From contig NZ_CP042466.1 in NCBI RefSeq assembly GCF_008330225.1, positions 1,312,501 through 1,376,500 on the forward strand: 64,000 nt of DNA, read 5' to 3'. This document shows, one piece after another, positions 1 to 8,984 of the stretch. This DNA comes from Geobacter sp. FeAm09 (GTDB lineage: Bacteria > Desulfobacterota > Desulfuromonadia > Geobacterales > Pseudopelobacteraceae). Under the pieces are notes generated by a model, which searched no databases, had not been told where the DNA came from, and saw nothing but the letters and a program-made list of their open reading frames with translations. Each line of letters begins with the position of its first letter. Within the stretch, counting starts at the first letter, position 1. The position numbers and the translations under genes were made by a program.

Positions 1-405
1 GCCGGACTTGAGCCATTTGCGGGCGATGTGCCGCATCAGGGCGAAGCCGTGGACGATGGTGCCGGCAAAGACGCAGATGCCGCACAGGCGGGTCGTTTCT
101 TCCTGCATCAGCCAGCAACTGACGATGGCGACCACCAGCATGGTGGCCAAAAAGGCCATCTCGATGCCGCGGAACGGGTTCTCGAACACCTTGGTGACAT
201 CTATGTAATAGCGGGTCAGTCCGGTTACGTGGCGCATGAATTCGCCGATCTCGCTGCCGGTGCATTTGAGATGGGCGTAGCTGAGAAAGCGCGAGCTGGC
301 GTGTTCCCGCCCGGCGGTCATGCGTTCGCTGACGTATCGGTCAATGGCTTCGTCGATAAGGTCGGTATTCATGGTGGTGCTCCCTGGTGCAATGGTGGTG
401 AACAT
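1..405 (-). CDS. Membrane protein of unknown function, cut by window edge
   Basis: The frame is open to the left edge, so the C terminus is missing; 135 residues are visible. The first ~75 residues are polar and probably helical (DLIDEAIDRYVSERM). Two hydrophobic segments follow at about residues 80-100 and 106-124, then a basic end (RHIARKWLKSG), so it is probably an integral inner-membrane protein. The ATG at 405 has GGGAGAGG just upstream. An in-frame ATG at 372 has its own GGGAG and could be the true start. I do not recognise the family. Codon use matches the high-GC host. Confidence 0.6.
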   Translation of the reverse strand, partial: MFTTIAPGSTTMNTDLIDEAIDRYVSERMTAGREHASSRFLSYAHLKCTGSEIGEFMRHVTGLTRYYIDVTKVFENPFRGIEMAFLATMLVVAIVSCWLMQEETTRLCGICVFAGTIVHGFALMRHIARKWLKSG

Positions 406-752
406 GAGTCCTCTCCCTTGCTTATCATTTTGAATCAAAGTCCAGGTGATACACAAGGATTATTAATGGATATACATAATACGTGCCGGGATGAAGCAAT
501 GAATGCGAAACCGAATGATGCCGGATGGTTGTGGTGATGTTGCGGGGCAGGAAGGGCGGGGAGCGATGCAGGAATGATACAGGGGTGCATCATTTTGACA
601 AGGGTTGCATCAATTCTCAGCACATGACTTTGCCAACTGCCGCTGCGTCACGGCAGTAACGAGAATAGCTTCAAGGCAATTACCTCACGCAACGGCGCAT
701 GAGATGGTTTTTGACATTCTCCCTGCCCCGGTGCTCTGTGGCAGATGGCGAA
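406..752. other. Intergenic stretch without recognised gene
   Basis: About 350 bases between the partial membrane gene and the terminator at 753-781, both belonging to minus-strand genes. It is AT-richer at its left end and should hold the promoter of the partial gene. TGCATCA occurs twice, about 20 bases apart, near 580-612. A short remnant resembling the GTGGCAGAT end of the dispersed repeat family lies near 738-748. I see no convincing coding frame. Confidence 0.4.
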
Positions 753-781
753 GAAAAAAGCCCCTCCGGTGGGGAGGGGCT
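753..781 (-). terminator. Rho-independent terminator of the OB-fold-like gene
   Basis: A 9-bp stem (AGCCCCTCC paired with GGGAGGGGCT, 759-781) has a 5-base loop. On the minus strand it is followed by a run of T, and it sits 28 bases past the stop of the gene at 809-1612. Confidence 0.8.
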
Positions 782-808
782 GGTGTGACCGGCTGCGTTG
801 AACGGCTG

Positions 809-1612
809 CTATTTGCCGATGGCGGCATTCTCGACGATCACGCTGTACCGGTAGCCGTACCCGAAATCCCGGTCCTTGGCCAGGGTTCCCCTGACCGTAA
901 CCACGTCGCCCACTCGGGCCGTGGCCGTGGTGGTGCAGACCAGATTGTGGGTTCCCTTGGCCTGGGAGCCGCTGCCGTCCTGGATGTGTATCCAGTTTTT
1001 CTTCATGATCCTGGGCGTGACCTTGACCACCTTGCCCCTGATGGCGACCTGCTTGTTGTTGAGCTTGGCGCTGTTGCGGTACGCCTCGGCAATGGTGTAG
1101 GCATTGGGGCCGACGGCCTTTTTGACCGAAATCTTCGCCTCTTTGGCCTTTACGGCGACCTTGCTGCCCATCGCCGCCGCCTGCGCCTTTGTCGGAGCTG
1201 CGGCTGCCGCCGGCGCTGCCGGGGCGGCGGCTTTCGCCTGGGGGATGACGCCGTTGGAGAAGATGATGGAATCAAAGGTGCGCTTGAGGGTCTTGCTCTC
1301 GAAGTTCTTCATGACAAGACCTTCCATGAAGCTCATGCGGTCCCCCACGTTCACCCTGGTTTCCGTCACGGCCAGCCAGACCTTCTCGCCGCTGTTCTTC
1401 TGGAGGTGGATATAACTGTAGCCGCCGCTGTTCATGGCCTGCAGCACCGTGCCCGAGATGGGGGCCGATTGCTGGTGGGTCGTGGATTGGGCGGGATAGT
1501 CGATCTTGGGGTGGCCGGCCGGCACGGCGGGGGCTGGAGGTGCGGCCAGGGCGACGGTGGCGCTGCTGCTGAAAACGATGAACGCAAGAAACGAAAGGCG
1601 ATTCTTTTTCAT
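809..1612 (-). CDS. Exported protein with two OB-fold-like domains
   Basis: 267 residues with a clear Sec signal peptide (KKN, hydrophobic core, cleavage near VALA-A at residues 22-24), so it is periplasmic or surface exposed. Domain one (about 50-118; GYSYIHLQ, KVWLAV, VGDRMSF) and domain two (about 175-265; VAIRGKVVKV, NWIHIQDG, VGDVVTVRG) both read as small beta-barrels of the OB type. They are joined by an Ala/Pro/Lys-rich linker (about 124-165). Similar tandem proteins occur in Geobacter-type genomes, some named NrfJ-like, with no firm role. A strong terminator follows it. The domain assignment rests on pattern only. Confidence 0.65.
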   Translation of the reverse strand: MKKNRLSFLAFIVFSSSATVALAAPPAPAVPAGHPKIDYPAQSTTHQQSAPISGTVLQAMNSGGYSYIHLQKNSGEKVWLAVTETRVNVGDRMSFMEGLVMKNFESKTLKRTFDSIIFSNGVIPQAKAAAPAAPAAAAAPTKAQAAAMGSKVAVKAKEAKISVKKAVGPNAYTIAEAYRNSAKLNNKQVAIRGKVVKVTPRIMKKNWIHIQDGSGSQAKGTHNLVCTTTATARVGDVVTVRGTLAKDRDFGYGYRYSVIVENAAIGK

Positions 1613-1707
1613 GGGGGCCTCATTTTTGAATTTACCAACTCGAATTTTTTGATACTATCACGAAAGCCTGATAACTGGCAGTTCAAAAATAGAGGGGACG
1701 GGATACC

Positions 1708-2388
1708 ATGCAACGCAAAGCGGTCGTTCTTTACAGCAGCGGTCTGGATTCAACCACCTGCCTGGCCATTGCCCGGGCCGAGGGGTTCACGCCCTACGCC
1801 ATCAGTTTTTCCTACGGCCAGCGGCACAGCTTTGAGCTGGCGGTGGCCAGGGCCAATGGGGTGCGCCTGGGGGCGGCCGAACACATGGTGGTGGATTTCG
1901 ACCTGCGCCTGATGGGGGGGAGCGCCCTGACGGCGGATATCGCCGTGCCCAAGGAGGGGGTGGGGAGCGAGATCCCAGTCACCTACGTGCCGGCCCGCAA
2001 CACCATTTTCCTCTCCTTTGCCCTGGGATGGGCCGAGGTGCTGGGGGCCTACGACATCTACATCGGGGTCAACGCCCTGGATTATTCCGGCTATCCCGAC
2101 TGCCGCCCCGCCTATATCCAGGCCTACGAAGCCATGGCCAACCTGGCCACCAAGGCGGGGGTGGAGGGGAGCGGGCGTTTCCGCATCCATACGCCGCTCA
2201 TCGACCTGACCAAGGCCCAGATCATCAAGAGGGGGATGGAGTTGGGGGTGGATTACGGCCTGACCCATTCCTGCTATGACCCGACGCCGGAGGGGCTCTC
2301 CTGCGGGGAATGCGATTCCTGCCGCCTGCGCCTGAAGGGGTTTGCCGAGGCGGGCCTCGCGGACCCGCTCGAATATGTGAAACGCTAG
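1708..2388 (+). CDS. queC: 7-cyano-7-deazaguanine synthase QueC
   Basis: 226 residues, the normal family length. QueC converts 7-carboxy-7-deazaguanine to preQ0 with ATP and ammonia in queuosine synthesis. The PP-loop motif SGLDSTT lies at residues 11-17, followed by SFSYGQRH and YVPARNT. The C-terminal zinc cysteines are visible in [18 protein letters not shown]. The ATG follows GAGGGGACGG. It stands alone: upstream is a divergent gene, downstream a bidirectional terminator. A run of seven G inside the gene (1914-1920) is in frame, a useful control for the broken homopolymers elsewhere. Confidence 0.96.
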   Translation: MQRKAVVLYSSGLDSTTCLAIARAEGFTPYAISFSYGQRHSFELAVARANGVRLGAAEHMVVDFDLRLMGGSALTADIAVPKEGVGSEIPVTYVPARNTIFLSFALGWAEVLGAYDIYIGVNALDYSGYPDCRPAYIQAYEAMANLATKAGVEGSGRFRIHTPLIDLTKAQIIKRGMELGVDYGLTHSCYDPTPEGLSCGECDSCRLRLKGFAEAGLADPLEYVKR

Positions 2389-2422
2389 GTACGGCGGGTG
2401 CCCCGCCATGGGGCGGCACGAC

Positions 2423-2455
2423 AAAAGGCGCATCCTCTCTTGGGGTGCGCCTTTT
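2423..2455. terminator. Bidirectional terminator between queC and a convergent gene
   Basis: AAAAGGCGCA pairs with TGCGCCTTTT around a short loop, giving a stem with A-run and T-run on both sides. It lies 35 bases past the queC stop and 28 bases past the stop of the convergent gene at 2483-2851. Confidence 0.85.
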
Positions 2456-2482
2456 CCGTTGCTTGCGTCATGTATCGGCAGG

Positions 2483-2851
2483 CTATTTTGTGGTGGTGAA
2501 GCGGTCGCGGAAAAACGACTTGATGGAATGTCCCATGTCGCTGAACCACTCCCCTACGGAACGGCCGGCCTTGCGGGCGGCCTGGCCCGATTCCCTGCCC
2601 CCTTCCTTCAGGGCCTTTCCGGTCTCGGTGCCGAGCTTTTTGACCCCCTGGCCGACCTCCTTGCCCCCTTCCCTGAAGGCGTGGCCCACCTCCCTGCCAC
2701 CCTCTTTCACGGCCTTTCCCGTATCCTTGCCCAGTTTCTTCAGCCCCTGGCCGATCTCCTTGCCGTCTTCCCTGATGGGGGAGGTGTCCCCGCGGCAGGG
2801 AATGGCAGGCAGCGCCATAAGCAGTACGGCAACGATCCATCTTCCTCCCAT
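2483..2851 (-). CDS. Small exported amphipathic repeat protein
   Basis: 122 residues: a signal peptide (residues 1-20, hydrophobic core VAVLLMALPAI) followed by a very regular charged region. Units of about 11 residues such as KEGGREVGHAF, REGGKEVGQGV and KKLGTETGKAL repeat, typical of amphipathic apolipoprotein- or LEA-like helices. There are no cysteines in the repeat region and no known catalytic motif. It lies downstream of the diguanylate cyclase (137-base gap), with its terminator at 2423-2455. A structural or stress role is only inferred. Confidence 0.6.
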   Translation of the reverse strand: MGGRWIVAVLLMALPAIPCRGDTSPIREDGKEIGQGLKKLGKDTGKAVKEGGREVGHAFREGGKEVGQGVKKLGTETGKALKEGGRESGQAARKAGRSVGEWFSDMGHSIKSFFRDRFTTTK

Positions 2852-2987
2852 GGGCGTCTCCTTTTCTCTTTAAATTCTATCAGGGATGGAGAGCGGGGTC
2901 AAAGCATCATCGCGGCCCTGCCGGGGCGGGGGCGCTTCCCCTTCAGGCGGGCACCGGCGGGGCGAAGGAAAACGGCGCACCGCGCGG

Positions 2988-3878
2988 TCAGAAACAGGGC
3001 TGGCCAGCCATGTGCGGGGTCGTTTCACCGTGTTCGGCGGCAGGCGGGGGATACACGGTAATCCGGTTTTTCCCTTCGTGTTTGGAACGATAGAGCGCCT
3101 TGTCGGCATGGTCCACCAGTTCGGACGGCTCCTTGAGCCCCGGGGACAGGGAGGCCACGCCGATGCTTACAGTCGTTCGGAATTCCTCGCGGCCGCTGTC
3201 GCCGGTCACGACGCTCCGTTCCACGAGCGAGCGGATCCGTTTCGCCAGTTCCAGGGCCGTGGCGTCGTTGGTGTGGGTGGCAATGATGCAGATCTCGTCC
3301 CCGCCATACCGGGTGATGATGTCCGTATCCCTGACGGATGCAAGCAGCAGGCGCCCCAGGTGTTTCAGGACCAGATCGCCGGCCAGGTGGCCGCTGACAT
3401 CGTTGATCCGCTTGAAGTCGTCGATATCGATGAGGAGGAGCGCGAGCGGCAACTGGTACCTTTGGGCGCGGTCGAACTCCTCTTTCAGCCGTTGTTCGAA
3501 GTAGCGGCGATTGTGGATGCCCATGGTGGCGTCGGTGATAATCTCCTGCTCCAGCAGGGTAATGCGGCGGATGTCCCGGGCCGTCCGATGGGAAAGGTAA
3601 TTGACGAGCAGGACAAAGCACGCCCCCAGGAAGAACACGGCCGAGACGATGAGGTCGGAAAAACGACAGGTGCCCTGCCACAACTCAAGGGCATACCAGA
3701 GATACCCTGCGATGAAGAAGACGATCAGGCCGGTCAGGATATACCAGTTGCGGCGGATTCCGCCGCCGGACGGCAGGCCCCGGATGAGCCCCTGAACCGG
3801 CGCCAGGGAGAGGACAAGGATGCCGGCCCCCAGGAGAATGGGTGAAATGACGAACACTTTGATCGAAATGTACGGCAT
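2988..3878 (-). CDS. Membrane-bound diguanylate cyclase (GGDEF)
   Basis: 296 residues. Three membrane segments (about 6-27, 46-64, 76-96) and a short linker precede a GGDEF domain (about 118-275), which makes c-di-GMP from two GTP. The active-site loop reads RYGGDEI, with Ile in place of the usual Phe; the two Gly, Asp and Glu are kept. An inhibitory I-site RxxD (RDTD) sits five residues upstream, so product inhibition is expected. LLIDIDDFKRIND carries the first metal-binding Asp. No periplasmic sensory domain is obvious; the membrane part may be the sensor. Confidence 0.88.
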   Translation of the reverse strand: MPYISIKVFVISPILLGAGILVLSLAPVQGLIRGLPSGGGIRRNWYILTGLIVFFIAGYLWYALELWQGTCRFSDLIVSAVFFLGACFVLLVNYLSHRTARDIRRITLLEQEIITDATMGIHNRRYFEQRLKEEFDRAQRYQLPLALLLIDIDDFKRINDVSGHLAGDLVLKHLGRLLLASVRDTDIITRYGGDEICIIATHTNDATALELAKRIRSLVERSVVTGDSGREEFRTTVSIGVASLSPGLKEPSELVDHADKALYRSKHEGKNRITVYPPPAAEHGETTPHMAGQPCF

Positions 3879-4078
3879 GGCGGTCCCTGGCGGGCATGGG
3901 GCGGTTGGTGATGATGTTTCGTTATGCTGAAATCATGTAAAGTGTGACTGAATGTGGCTTACACCACTTCGGTCATAAAAGCAACAGATTTGGTGGTTCC
4001 CATGGCGGCCCGCACCAATGGGCCTGGCCTGGCGACGGGGATGTGGAGCGGAGGGATACGGCTGCGGGGAGGGAAAGC

Positions 4079-4109
4079 GGCCCGGCGCGCCTGGGGAGCG
4101 CGCCGGGCC
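4079..4109 (-). terminator. Strong GC hairpin downstream of pta
   Basis: A perfect 12-bp stem (GGCCCGGCGCGC / GCGCGCCGGGCC) has a 7-base loop and begins 15 bases past the pta stop. The following T tract is weak (GCTTTCCC), so termination is likely but not certain. Confidence 0.65.
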
Positions 4110-4123
4110 GTCGCTGCGGGCTG

Positions 4124-5128
4124 CTAGCCCTGGGCCGCCTGGACGGCGGTGATGGCGGTGACGTTGACGATATCGTCCACGGAGCAGCCGCGGGACAGGT
4201 CGTTGACCGGCTTGGCCAACCCCTGAATGATCGGGCCGACCGCTTCGGCGCCGGCCACCCGCTCCACCAGCTTGTAGGCGATGTTGCCCGCATCCAGGTC
4301 CGGGAAGATCAGCACGTTGGCCCTGCCGGCCACGGCGCTGCCCGGGGCCTTTTTCTCGCCCACCTTGGGGAGCAGGGCGGCGTCGGCCTGGAGTTCGCCG
4401 TCGATCTGCAATTCCGGCTTGAGCTGCCGGGCGATCGCAAGGGCTTCCAGCACCTTGTCGCAGTCGGGATGGCTGGCGCTCCCCTTGGTGGAGAAGGAGA
4501 GCAGGGCCACCCGGGCGTCCACGTCCAAAAATGCCTTGCAGTTGCCGGCCGTGGCCACGGCGATCTCGGCCAGGGCCTGGGCGTCCGGGTTGGGGTTGAC
4601 GGCGCAGTCGGCGAACAGGATGATGCCGTTCTCGCCGAAGCTCTCTGTCTTGGTGACCATGAGGAAAAAGGAGGAGACGGTCTTGATCCCCTTGGCCGGG
4701 CCGACGGTCTGGAAGGCCGCCTTGAGCACGTTGCCGGTGGTGCCGGTGGCCCCGGCCACCTCTCCCCCGGCGTCGCCGTTACGCACCATCATGCCGGCGT
4801 AGTACAGGTTGTCCGGCGCGGTCAGGAGGGCGCGGGCCTCGTCGGGGGTCATGCCCTTGGCCTTGCGCAGTTCGACGAAATCGGCCACGTACTGCTCCAG
4901 CTTGGGGGATGCGGCCGGGTCGAGCAGTTCCACCCCGGCCAGGCTGACCCCTTTTGCCGCGGCATCGGCCTGGATCTTGGCCGGGTCGCCCAGGATGACG
5001 ACCCGGGCCAACCCCTCCCCGGTCACCTTCTCGGCGGCAAACAGCATCCGCTCGTCGTAGCTCTCCGGCAGCACCACGGTCTGCAGGTTCTTCCGGGCCT
5101 TATCCTTGATCTGGTCAACAAGATGCAT
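4124..5128 (-). CDS. pta: Phosphate acetyltransferase
   Basis: 334 residues, the short single-domain Pta form without the DRTGG regulatory domain. It interconverts acetyl-CoA and acetyl phosphate in the acetate pathway. Family features: [12 protein letters not shown] at the N terminus, [46 protein letters not shown] and the C-terminal [20 protein letters not shown]. The ATG follows GAGGAGGTAACTC. The usual partner ackA is not adjacent. A MITE-like repeat begins 19 bases upstream of the start codon, so the promoter must lie inside or beyond it. Confidence 0.95.
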   Translation of the reverse strand: MHLVDQIKDKARKNLQTVVLPESYDERMLFAAEKVTGEGLARVVILGDPAKIQADAAAKGVSLAGVELLDPAASPKLEQYVADFVELRKAKGMTPDEARALLTAPDNLYYAGMMVRNGDAGGEVAGATGTTGNVLKAAFQTVGPAKGIKTVSSFFLMVTKTESFGENGIILFADCAVNPNPDAQALAEIAVATAGNCKAFLDVDARVALLSFSTKGSASHPDCDKVLEALAIARQLKPELQIDGELQADAALLPKVGEKKAPGSAVAGRANVLIFPDLDAGNIAYKLVERVAGAEAVGPIIQGLAKPVNDLSRGCSVDDIVNVTAITAVQAAQG

Positions 5129-5146
5129 GAGTTACCTCCTCGTGGG

Positions 5147-5346
5147 GGTTGTTGAAAAACAGCCACCTCGCCGCCGTCCTCGAACGCCCTTTCGCGCGGC
5201 GTAGCGCCCCTCATCCTATCCTTCTCCCAAAGGGAGAAGGGATACCGTTGCCCTCTCCCCCCGGGAGAGGGTGGCCAAAGGCCGGGTGAGGGCCTCTTCA
5301 GGGCTTGTCGAGCGGGTGCGACGATCTGACTATTTTTGAACAACCT
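5147..5346. repeat. MITE-like palindromic repeat, copy 1 (with nested REP)
   Basis: It starts GTTGTTGAAAAACAGCCA and ends TATTTTTGAACAACCT, an inverted pair. The outer arms match the copies at 58704-58823 and 63855-64000. The middle, which in copy 2 is a GGCGTAGC...GCTACGCC hairpin, is here interrupted by a REP-like palindrome (5207-5292). No protein is encoded, so any movement would need an enzyme in trans. Confidence 0.75.
5207..5292. repeat. REP-like palindrome nested in MITE copy 1
   Basis: CCCCTCATCC and CTTCTCCC...GGGAGAAGG, then CCCTCTCC...GGAGAGGG and GGCCGGGTGAGGG form two stacked hairpins. On the opposite strand the same family is seen inside nuoG at 15553-15642. Confidence 0.75.
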
Positions 5347-5420
5347 TAGTTTTTCAAGAGCCTGCTTGGCTGTAAATAGAACAAGGGTATATATAGTTGA
5401 AACATGGGTAGCGGTCAAAC

Positions 5421-5446
5421 AAAAAAGCCTGACCAGTCAGGCTTTT
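5421..5446 (-). terminator. Terminator of the trpF-trpB operon
   Basis: AGCCTGA pairs with TCAGGCT around a 4-base loop, with six A on the plus strand, which read as a U run after trpB on the minus strand. It lies 30 bases past the trpB stop. Confidence 0.85.
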
Positions 5447-5475
5447 CAGTACGGTTGAAATGTTTAAAACAGGAT

Positions 5476-6666
5476 TTAAAATTTAACCCCCATGGCATCG
5501 GCAACCGTGTGAATGTCCTTGTCTCCCCGCCCCGACAGGCAGACCACGATGCTCTTGTCCTTGGACAGGGTGGGGGCCAGCTTCAGGACGTGGGCAATGG
5601 CGTGGGACGACTCCAGGGCGGGCATGATCCCCTCCTCCCGGGTCAGCACATTGAACCCTTCCAGGGCCTCGTCGTCGGTGATGGATACGTACTCGGCGCG
5701 CAGGGTGTCCTTGAGCCAGGAGTGTTCCGGCCCCACGCCGGGGTAGTCCAAGCCGGCGGAGATGGAGTGGGCCGGCGTGATCTGGCCGTGCTCGTCCTGG
5801 AGCAGGTAGGTCTTGTTGCCGTGCAGGATGCCGGGGGAACCGGCGCTGAGCGAGGCGGCGTGCTTGCCGCTCTCGATGCCGAGGCCGGCCGCCTCTACCC
5901 CGATCATCTTGACCTTGTGGTTCTTCAGGAAGGGGTGGAACAGGCCCAGAGCGTTGCTGCCGCCGCCGACGCAGGCCACCAGGTAGTCGGGCAGGCGCCC
6001 TTCGATCTTCTGGTGCTGCTTTTTGACCTCGAGGCCTATGACCGACTGGAAGTCGCGCACCATCTGGGGGTAGGGGTGGGGGCCGGCCACGGTGCCGATG
6101 ACGTAGAAGGTATTCGCGATGGTGGTCACCCAATTGCGCATGGCCTCGTTCATGGCGTCCTTGAGGGTCGCCGTGCCGGCGGTGACCGGCGTGACCGTGG
6201 CCCCCAGAAGCCGCATGCGGAAGACGTTCAGGGCCTGGCGGCGGGTATCCTCCTCGCCCATGAACACCTCGCACTCCATGCCGAACAGGGCGGCGATGGT
6301 GGCGGTGGCCACGCCGTGCTGGCCCGCCCCGGTCTCGGCGATGACCCGTTTTTTGCCCATGCGTTTGGCCAGGAGCCCCTGGCCGATGGTGTTGTTCACC
6401 TTGTGGGCGCCGGTGTGGTTCAGGTCTTCCCGCTTCAGGTAGATTTTGGCGCCCCCAAGCTTCCTGGTCAGCTTCTCGGCATAATAGAGCGGGTTGGGGC
6501 GTCCCACGTACTGGCGCAGGTAGTACTGGAACTCTTCCTTGAACTCCTTGTCGTGACGGTAGTGTTCATAGGCCTTTTCCAGTTCCAGAAGCGCCGGCAT
6601 GAGGGTCTCGGGGACGTAGCGCCCGCCGAATGCGCCAAAGTGACCATATTTATCGGGGAATTTCAA
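5476..6666 (-). CDS. trpB: Tryptophan synthase beta chain (TrpB1)
   Basis: 396 residues. TrpB condenses indole and serine with PLP as partner of TrpA. The PLP lysine is K89 in HTGAHKVNN; the phosphate-binding loop is [20 protein letters not shown] marks the N terminus. The start is taken as TTG at 6666: AAGGAGG lies 7 bases upstream and the codon overlaps the trpF stop as TTGA, implying translational coupling. A longer frame continues upstream but is out of register with any TrpB sequence. trpA is not next door but about 43 kb away (49950-50753). A second TrpB-like gene lies at 7382-8737. Confidence 0.96.
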   Translation of the reverse strand: MKFPDKYGHFGAFGGRYVPETLMPALLELEKAYEHYRHDKEFKEEFQYYLRQYVGRPNPLYYAEKLTRKLGGAKIYLKREDLNHTGAHKVNNTIGQGLLAKRMGKKRVIAETGAGQHGVATATIAALFGMECEVFMGEEDTRRQALNVFRMRLLGATVTPVTAGTATLKDAMNEAMRNWVTTIANTFYVIGTVAGPHPYPQMVRDFQSVIGLEVKKQHQKIEGRLPDYLVACVGGGSNALGLFHPFLKNHKVKMIGVEAAGLGIESGKHAASLSAGSPGILHGNKTYLLQDEHGQITPAHSISAGLDYPGVGPEHSWLKDTLRAEYVSITDDEALEGFNVLTREEGIMPALESSHAIAHVLKLAPTLSKDKSIVVCLSGRGDKDIHTVADAMGVKF

Positions 6667-7280
6667 GGAACAACCTCCTTCGCCAATCTGATGAATTCTC
6701 GTATCTTGTCCGCATCCTTTTTCCCCGGCCCGCATTCCACGCCGCTGGAAACGTCCACGGCATAGGGGCGCACCCGGCGGACCGCCTCCGCCACATTCAG
6801 GGGGGTCAGCCCGCCGGCCAGGATGATGCGGTTGGACTGGGCCGCGCAGGCGGCGATCTCCCAGTTGAAGGTCCGGCCGGTGCCGCCGTGGGCGGCGGGG
6901 GACCAGGCGTCCAGCAGGAATGCCGCCACCCGGTAGTCCCGCATCGGTTCCAGGGAGGTGATGTCCTTGACCCGGAAGGACTTGACGACCCGGCGTCTGA
7001 CCGCGTCGCAGTACCCCGGCTTTTCCTCTCCGTGCAGCTGGACCAGGTCCAGGCCGCACAGGTCCACGGTGGCATTCACCTGATCCAGGGCCTCGTTGAC
7101 GAACAGGCCCACGGTCTGCACGAAGGGGGGCAGATGGCGGATGATGGCGGCGGCCTGCTCGGGAAACACATGCCGGGGGGATTGGGGATGAAAGACAAAG
7201 CCCAAGGCGTCGGCGCCGGCGTCGATGGCCGTCAGGGCGTCATCCAGGTTGGTTATGCCGCAGATCTTGACTTTTATCAT
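6663..7280 (-). CDS. trpF: Phosphoribosylanthranilate isomerase
   Basis: 205 residues. TrpF catalyses the Amadori rearrangement of phosphoribosylanthranilate in tryptophan synthesis. Motifs: KVKICGIT at the N terminus (catalytic Cys), [29 protein letters not shown] and [15 protein letters not shown] (catalytic Asp). I chose the ATG at 7280. A frame start at 7337 is possible but lies in the dispersed repeat. No strong ribosome-binding site is visible at 7280. The stop overlaps the TTG start of trpB by four bases. Confidence 0.93.
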   Translation of the reverse strand: MIKVKICGITNLDDALTAIDAGADALGFVFHPQSPRHVFPEQAAAIIRHLPPFVQTVGLFVNEALDQVNATVDLCGLDLVQLHGEEKPGYCDAVRRRVVKSFRVKDITSLEPMRDYRVAAFLLDAWSPAAHGGTGRTFNWEIAACAAQSNRIILAGGLTPLNVAEAVRRVRPYAVDVSSGVECGPGKKDADKIREFIRLAKEVVP

Positions 7281-7326
7281 ATCGTTTTTGCCACGATTAA
7301 TCCTGATTCGGCAGACAGACATAATC

Positions 7327-7365
7327 AAATCCGCCACTGAGACGCAGAGGACGTCAAAGACAGAA
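7327..7365. repeat. Dispersed CACAGAG-type repeat, single arm (R1)
   Basis: Reads CCGCCACTGAGACGCAGAGG then GACGTCAAAGACAGAACC. The second part is the reverse complement of the inner flank of the element at 31427-31637 (GGTTCTGCTTTTGACGTC), so this is one half of that element. It lies upstream of trpF. Confidence 0.65.
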
Positions 7366-7381
7366 CCTATTTGTCCGTTAT

Positions 7382-8737
7382 TTACAATTCAACCTTGGGC
7401 AGCCGCTCCAGCGCCTCGCGGATCTTCTGCTCCGGGTACTCGTAGTCCTCCAGGTTGCCCGAGAGATAGGCGTCGTAGGCGCCCATGTCCAGTTGGCCGT
7501 GGCCCGAGAGGCCGAAGAGGATGGTCCGTTCCTTTCCCTCCTCCTTGGCCAGCACCGCTTCGTCGATGGCGGCCCGCACGGCATGGGACGATTCGGGGGC
7601 CGGGACGATGCCTTCGCTGCGGGCGAAGAGCAGAGCGCCTTCGAAGCAGGCGTTCTGCTTGTAGGCTTTGGCCTCGATCTGCCCGGCGTGGTGCAGTTGG
7701 GAGACCAGGGGAGACTCGCCGTGGTAGCGCAAGCCGCCGGCATGGATGCCGGGGGGCATGAAGTCGTGCCCCAGGGTGTACATCATGGAGATGGGCGCCA
7801 TCTTGGCGGTATCGCCGTAGTCGAAGGCATAGACCCCCTTGGTCAGGGTCGGGCAGGAGGCCGGCTCCACCGCCAGGCAGCGTACGTTCTTGCCCGCGGC
7901 CCGGTCGGCGATGAAGGGGAAGGCCAGGCCGGCGAAGTTGGAGCCGCCACCGCAGCAGGCGATGACCACATCCGGGTAGTCGCCGGCGACCTTCATCTGC
8001 TCCCGCGCCTCCTGGCCGATCACGGTCTGGTGGAGGCAGACGTGGTTGAGCACGCTTCCCAGGGCGTAGTTGGTATCGGCGTGGGTTGCGGCATCCTCCA
8101 CCGCCTCGGAGATGGCGATCCCCAGGGAGCCGAGGCATTCCGGGTCGTGGGCCAGGATGGCGCGCCCAGCATTGGTGAATTCCGACGGGGAGGGGATGAC
8201 CTGGGCGCCCCACAACTGCATCATGCTCTTGCGGTAGGGCTTCTGGGTGCAGGAGATCTTGACCATGTACACCGTGCACTCGAGGCCGAACAGGGAGCAG
8301 GCCAGGGCCAGGGAACTGCCCCATTGGCCGGCGCCGGTCTCGGTGGCCAGGCGGCGGATGCCGGCCTGCTTGTTGTACCATGCCTGGGGTATGGCCGAGT
8401 TGGGCTTGTGGGAACCGGCCGGGGAAACCCCTTCGAACTTGTAATAGATCTTGGCCGGGGTGCCGAGGGCCTTTTCCAGGCGATGGGCGCGGAAGAGGGG
8501 CGACGGCCTCCAGAGCTTGTAGATCTCCCTGACCTCGTCCGGGATGTCGATCCAGCGGTTGGGGGACATCTCCTGTTCGATCAGCGCCATGGGGAAGATG
8601 GCCAGCATGTCGTCCGGAGTGATCGGCTTGAGGGTCTGGGGATTGATGACCGGGGCCAGGGGGCCGGGCATGTCGGGGATGATGTTGTACCACTGGCGGG
8701 GGATCTGGTCTTCGCTGAGGAGAATCTTGGTGTTCAT
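7382..8737 (-). CDS. TrpB2-type tryptophan synthase beta-like protein
   Basis: 451 residues, longer than TrpB1, as usual for the TrpB2 group. PLP-binding motif SHKPNSA (TrpB1 has AHKVNN), [19 protein letters not shown] phosphate loop, and PESSHAVRA near the C terminus. Family knowledge: TrpB2 enzymes bind TrpA poorly and may recycle indole or use other amino acids. The ATG at 8737 has CGGGAGCGACCGC upstream; longer frames begin in repeat DNA. The gene lies upstream of trpF-trpB in the same direction, separated by repeat R1. Its symbol varies between genomes, so I leave it blank. Confidence 0.92.
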   Translation of the reverse strand: MNTKILLSEDQIPRQWYNIIPDMPGPLAPVINPQTLKPITPDDMLAIFPMALIEQEMSPNRWIDIPDEVREIYKLWRPSPLFRAHRLEKALGTPAKIYYKFEGVSPAGSHKPNSAIPQAWYNKQAGIRRLATETGAGQWGSSLALACSLFGLECTVYMVKISCTQKPYRKSMMQLWGAQVIPSPSEFTNAGRAILAHDPECLGSLGIAISEAVEDAATHADTNYALGSVLNHVCLHQTVIGQEAREQMKVAGDYPDVVIACCGGGSNFAGLAFPFIADRAAGKNVRCLAVEPASCPTLTKGVYAFDYGDTAKMAPISMMYTLGHDFMPPGIHAGGLRYHGESPLVSQLHHAGQIEAKAYKQNACFEGALLFARSEGIVPAPESSHAVRAAIDEAVLAKEEGKERTILFGLSGHGQLDMGAYDAYLSGNLEDYEYPEQKIREALERLPKVEL

Positions 8738-8777
8738 GCGGTCGCTCCCGAAATGAAGTTTAACCTGCAAAGGCTGA

Positions 8778-8968
8778 CATCTGCCACAGAGACACTGAGG
8801 AAAGGCAAAACTATCAAACCGGATAAAATCCAACGTCTGCCACGGAGACACGGAGACACAGAGAAAACCAATACAATCAAACTGAAGGGTAAAACGAATC
8901 TCAGGCCGTTAGCAAAATGGACTTCGCTTTGTCTCTATGCAGTTCTCTGTGTCTCCGTGGCAGATGTG
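8778..8968. repeat. Dispersed CACAGAG-type repeat with three arms (R2)
   Basis: Two direct arms (8779-8806 CTGCCACAGAGACACTGAGG and 8835-8868 CTGCCACGGAGACACGGAGA) face one inverted arm (8927-8966, ending TCTCCGTGGCAGATG). It fills the gap between hom and the TrpB2 gene and may carry the TrpB2 promoter. Confidence 0.8.
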
Positions 8969-8984
8969 CTTTTATTCAGTGCCC

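Noticed and set aside
1613-1707. preQ1 riboswitch ahead of queC
   Set aside because: I looked for the short preQ1 pseudoknot pattern and found no matching stem and A-rich tail.
605-1912. 435-residue plus-strand open frame
   Set aside because: It is antisense to the signal-peptide protein and queC, lacks a ribosome-binding site and family motifs, and is explained by high GC giving long open frames.
6667-7059. N-terminal extension of trpB
   Set aside because: The frame continues upstream of the TTG, but that part is an out-of-frame shadow of trpF; SD position and TTGA overlap fix the start at 6666.
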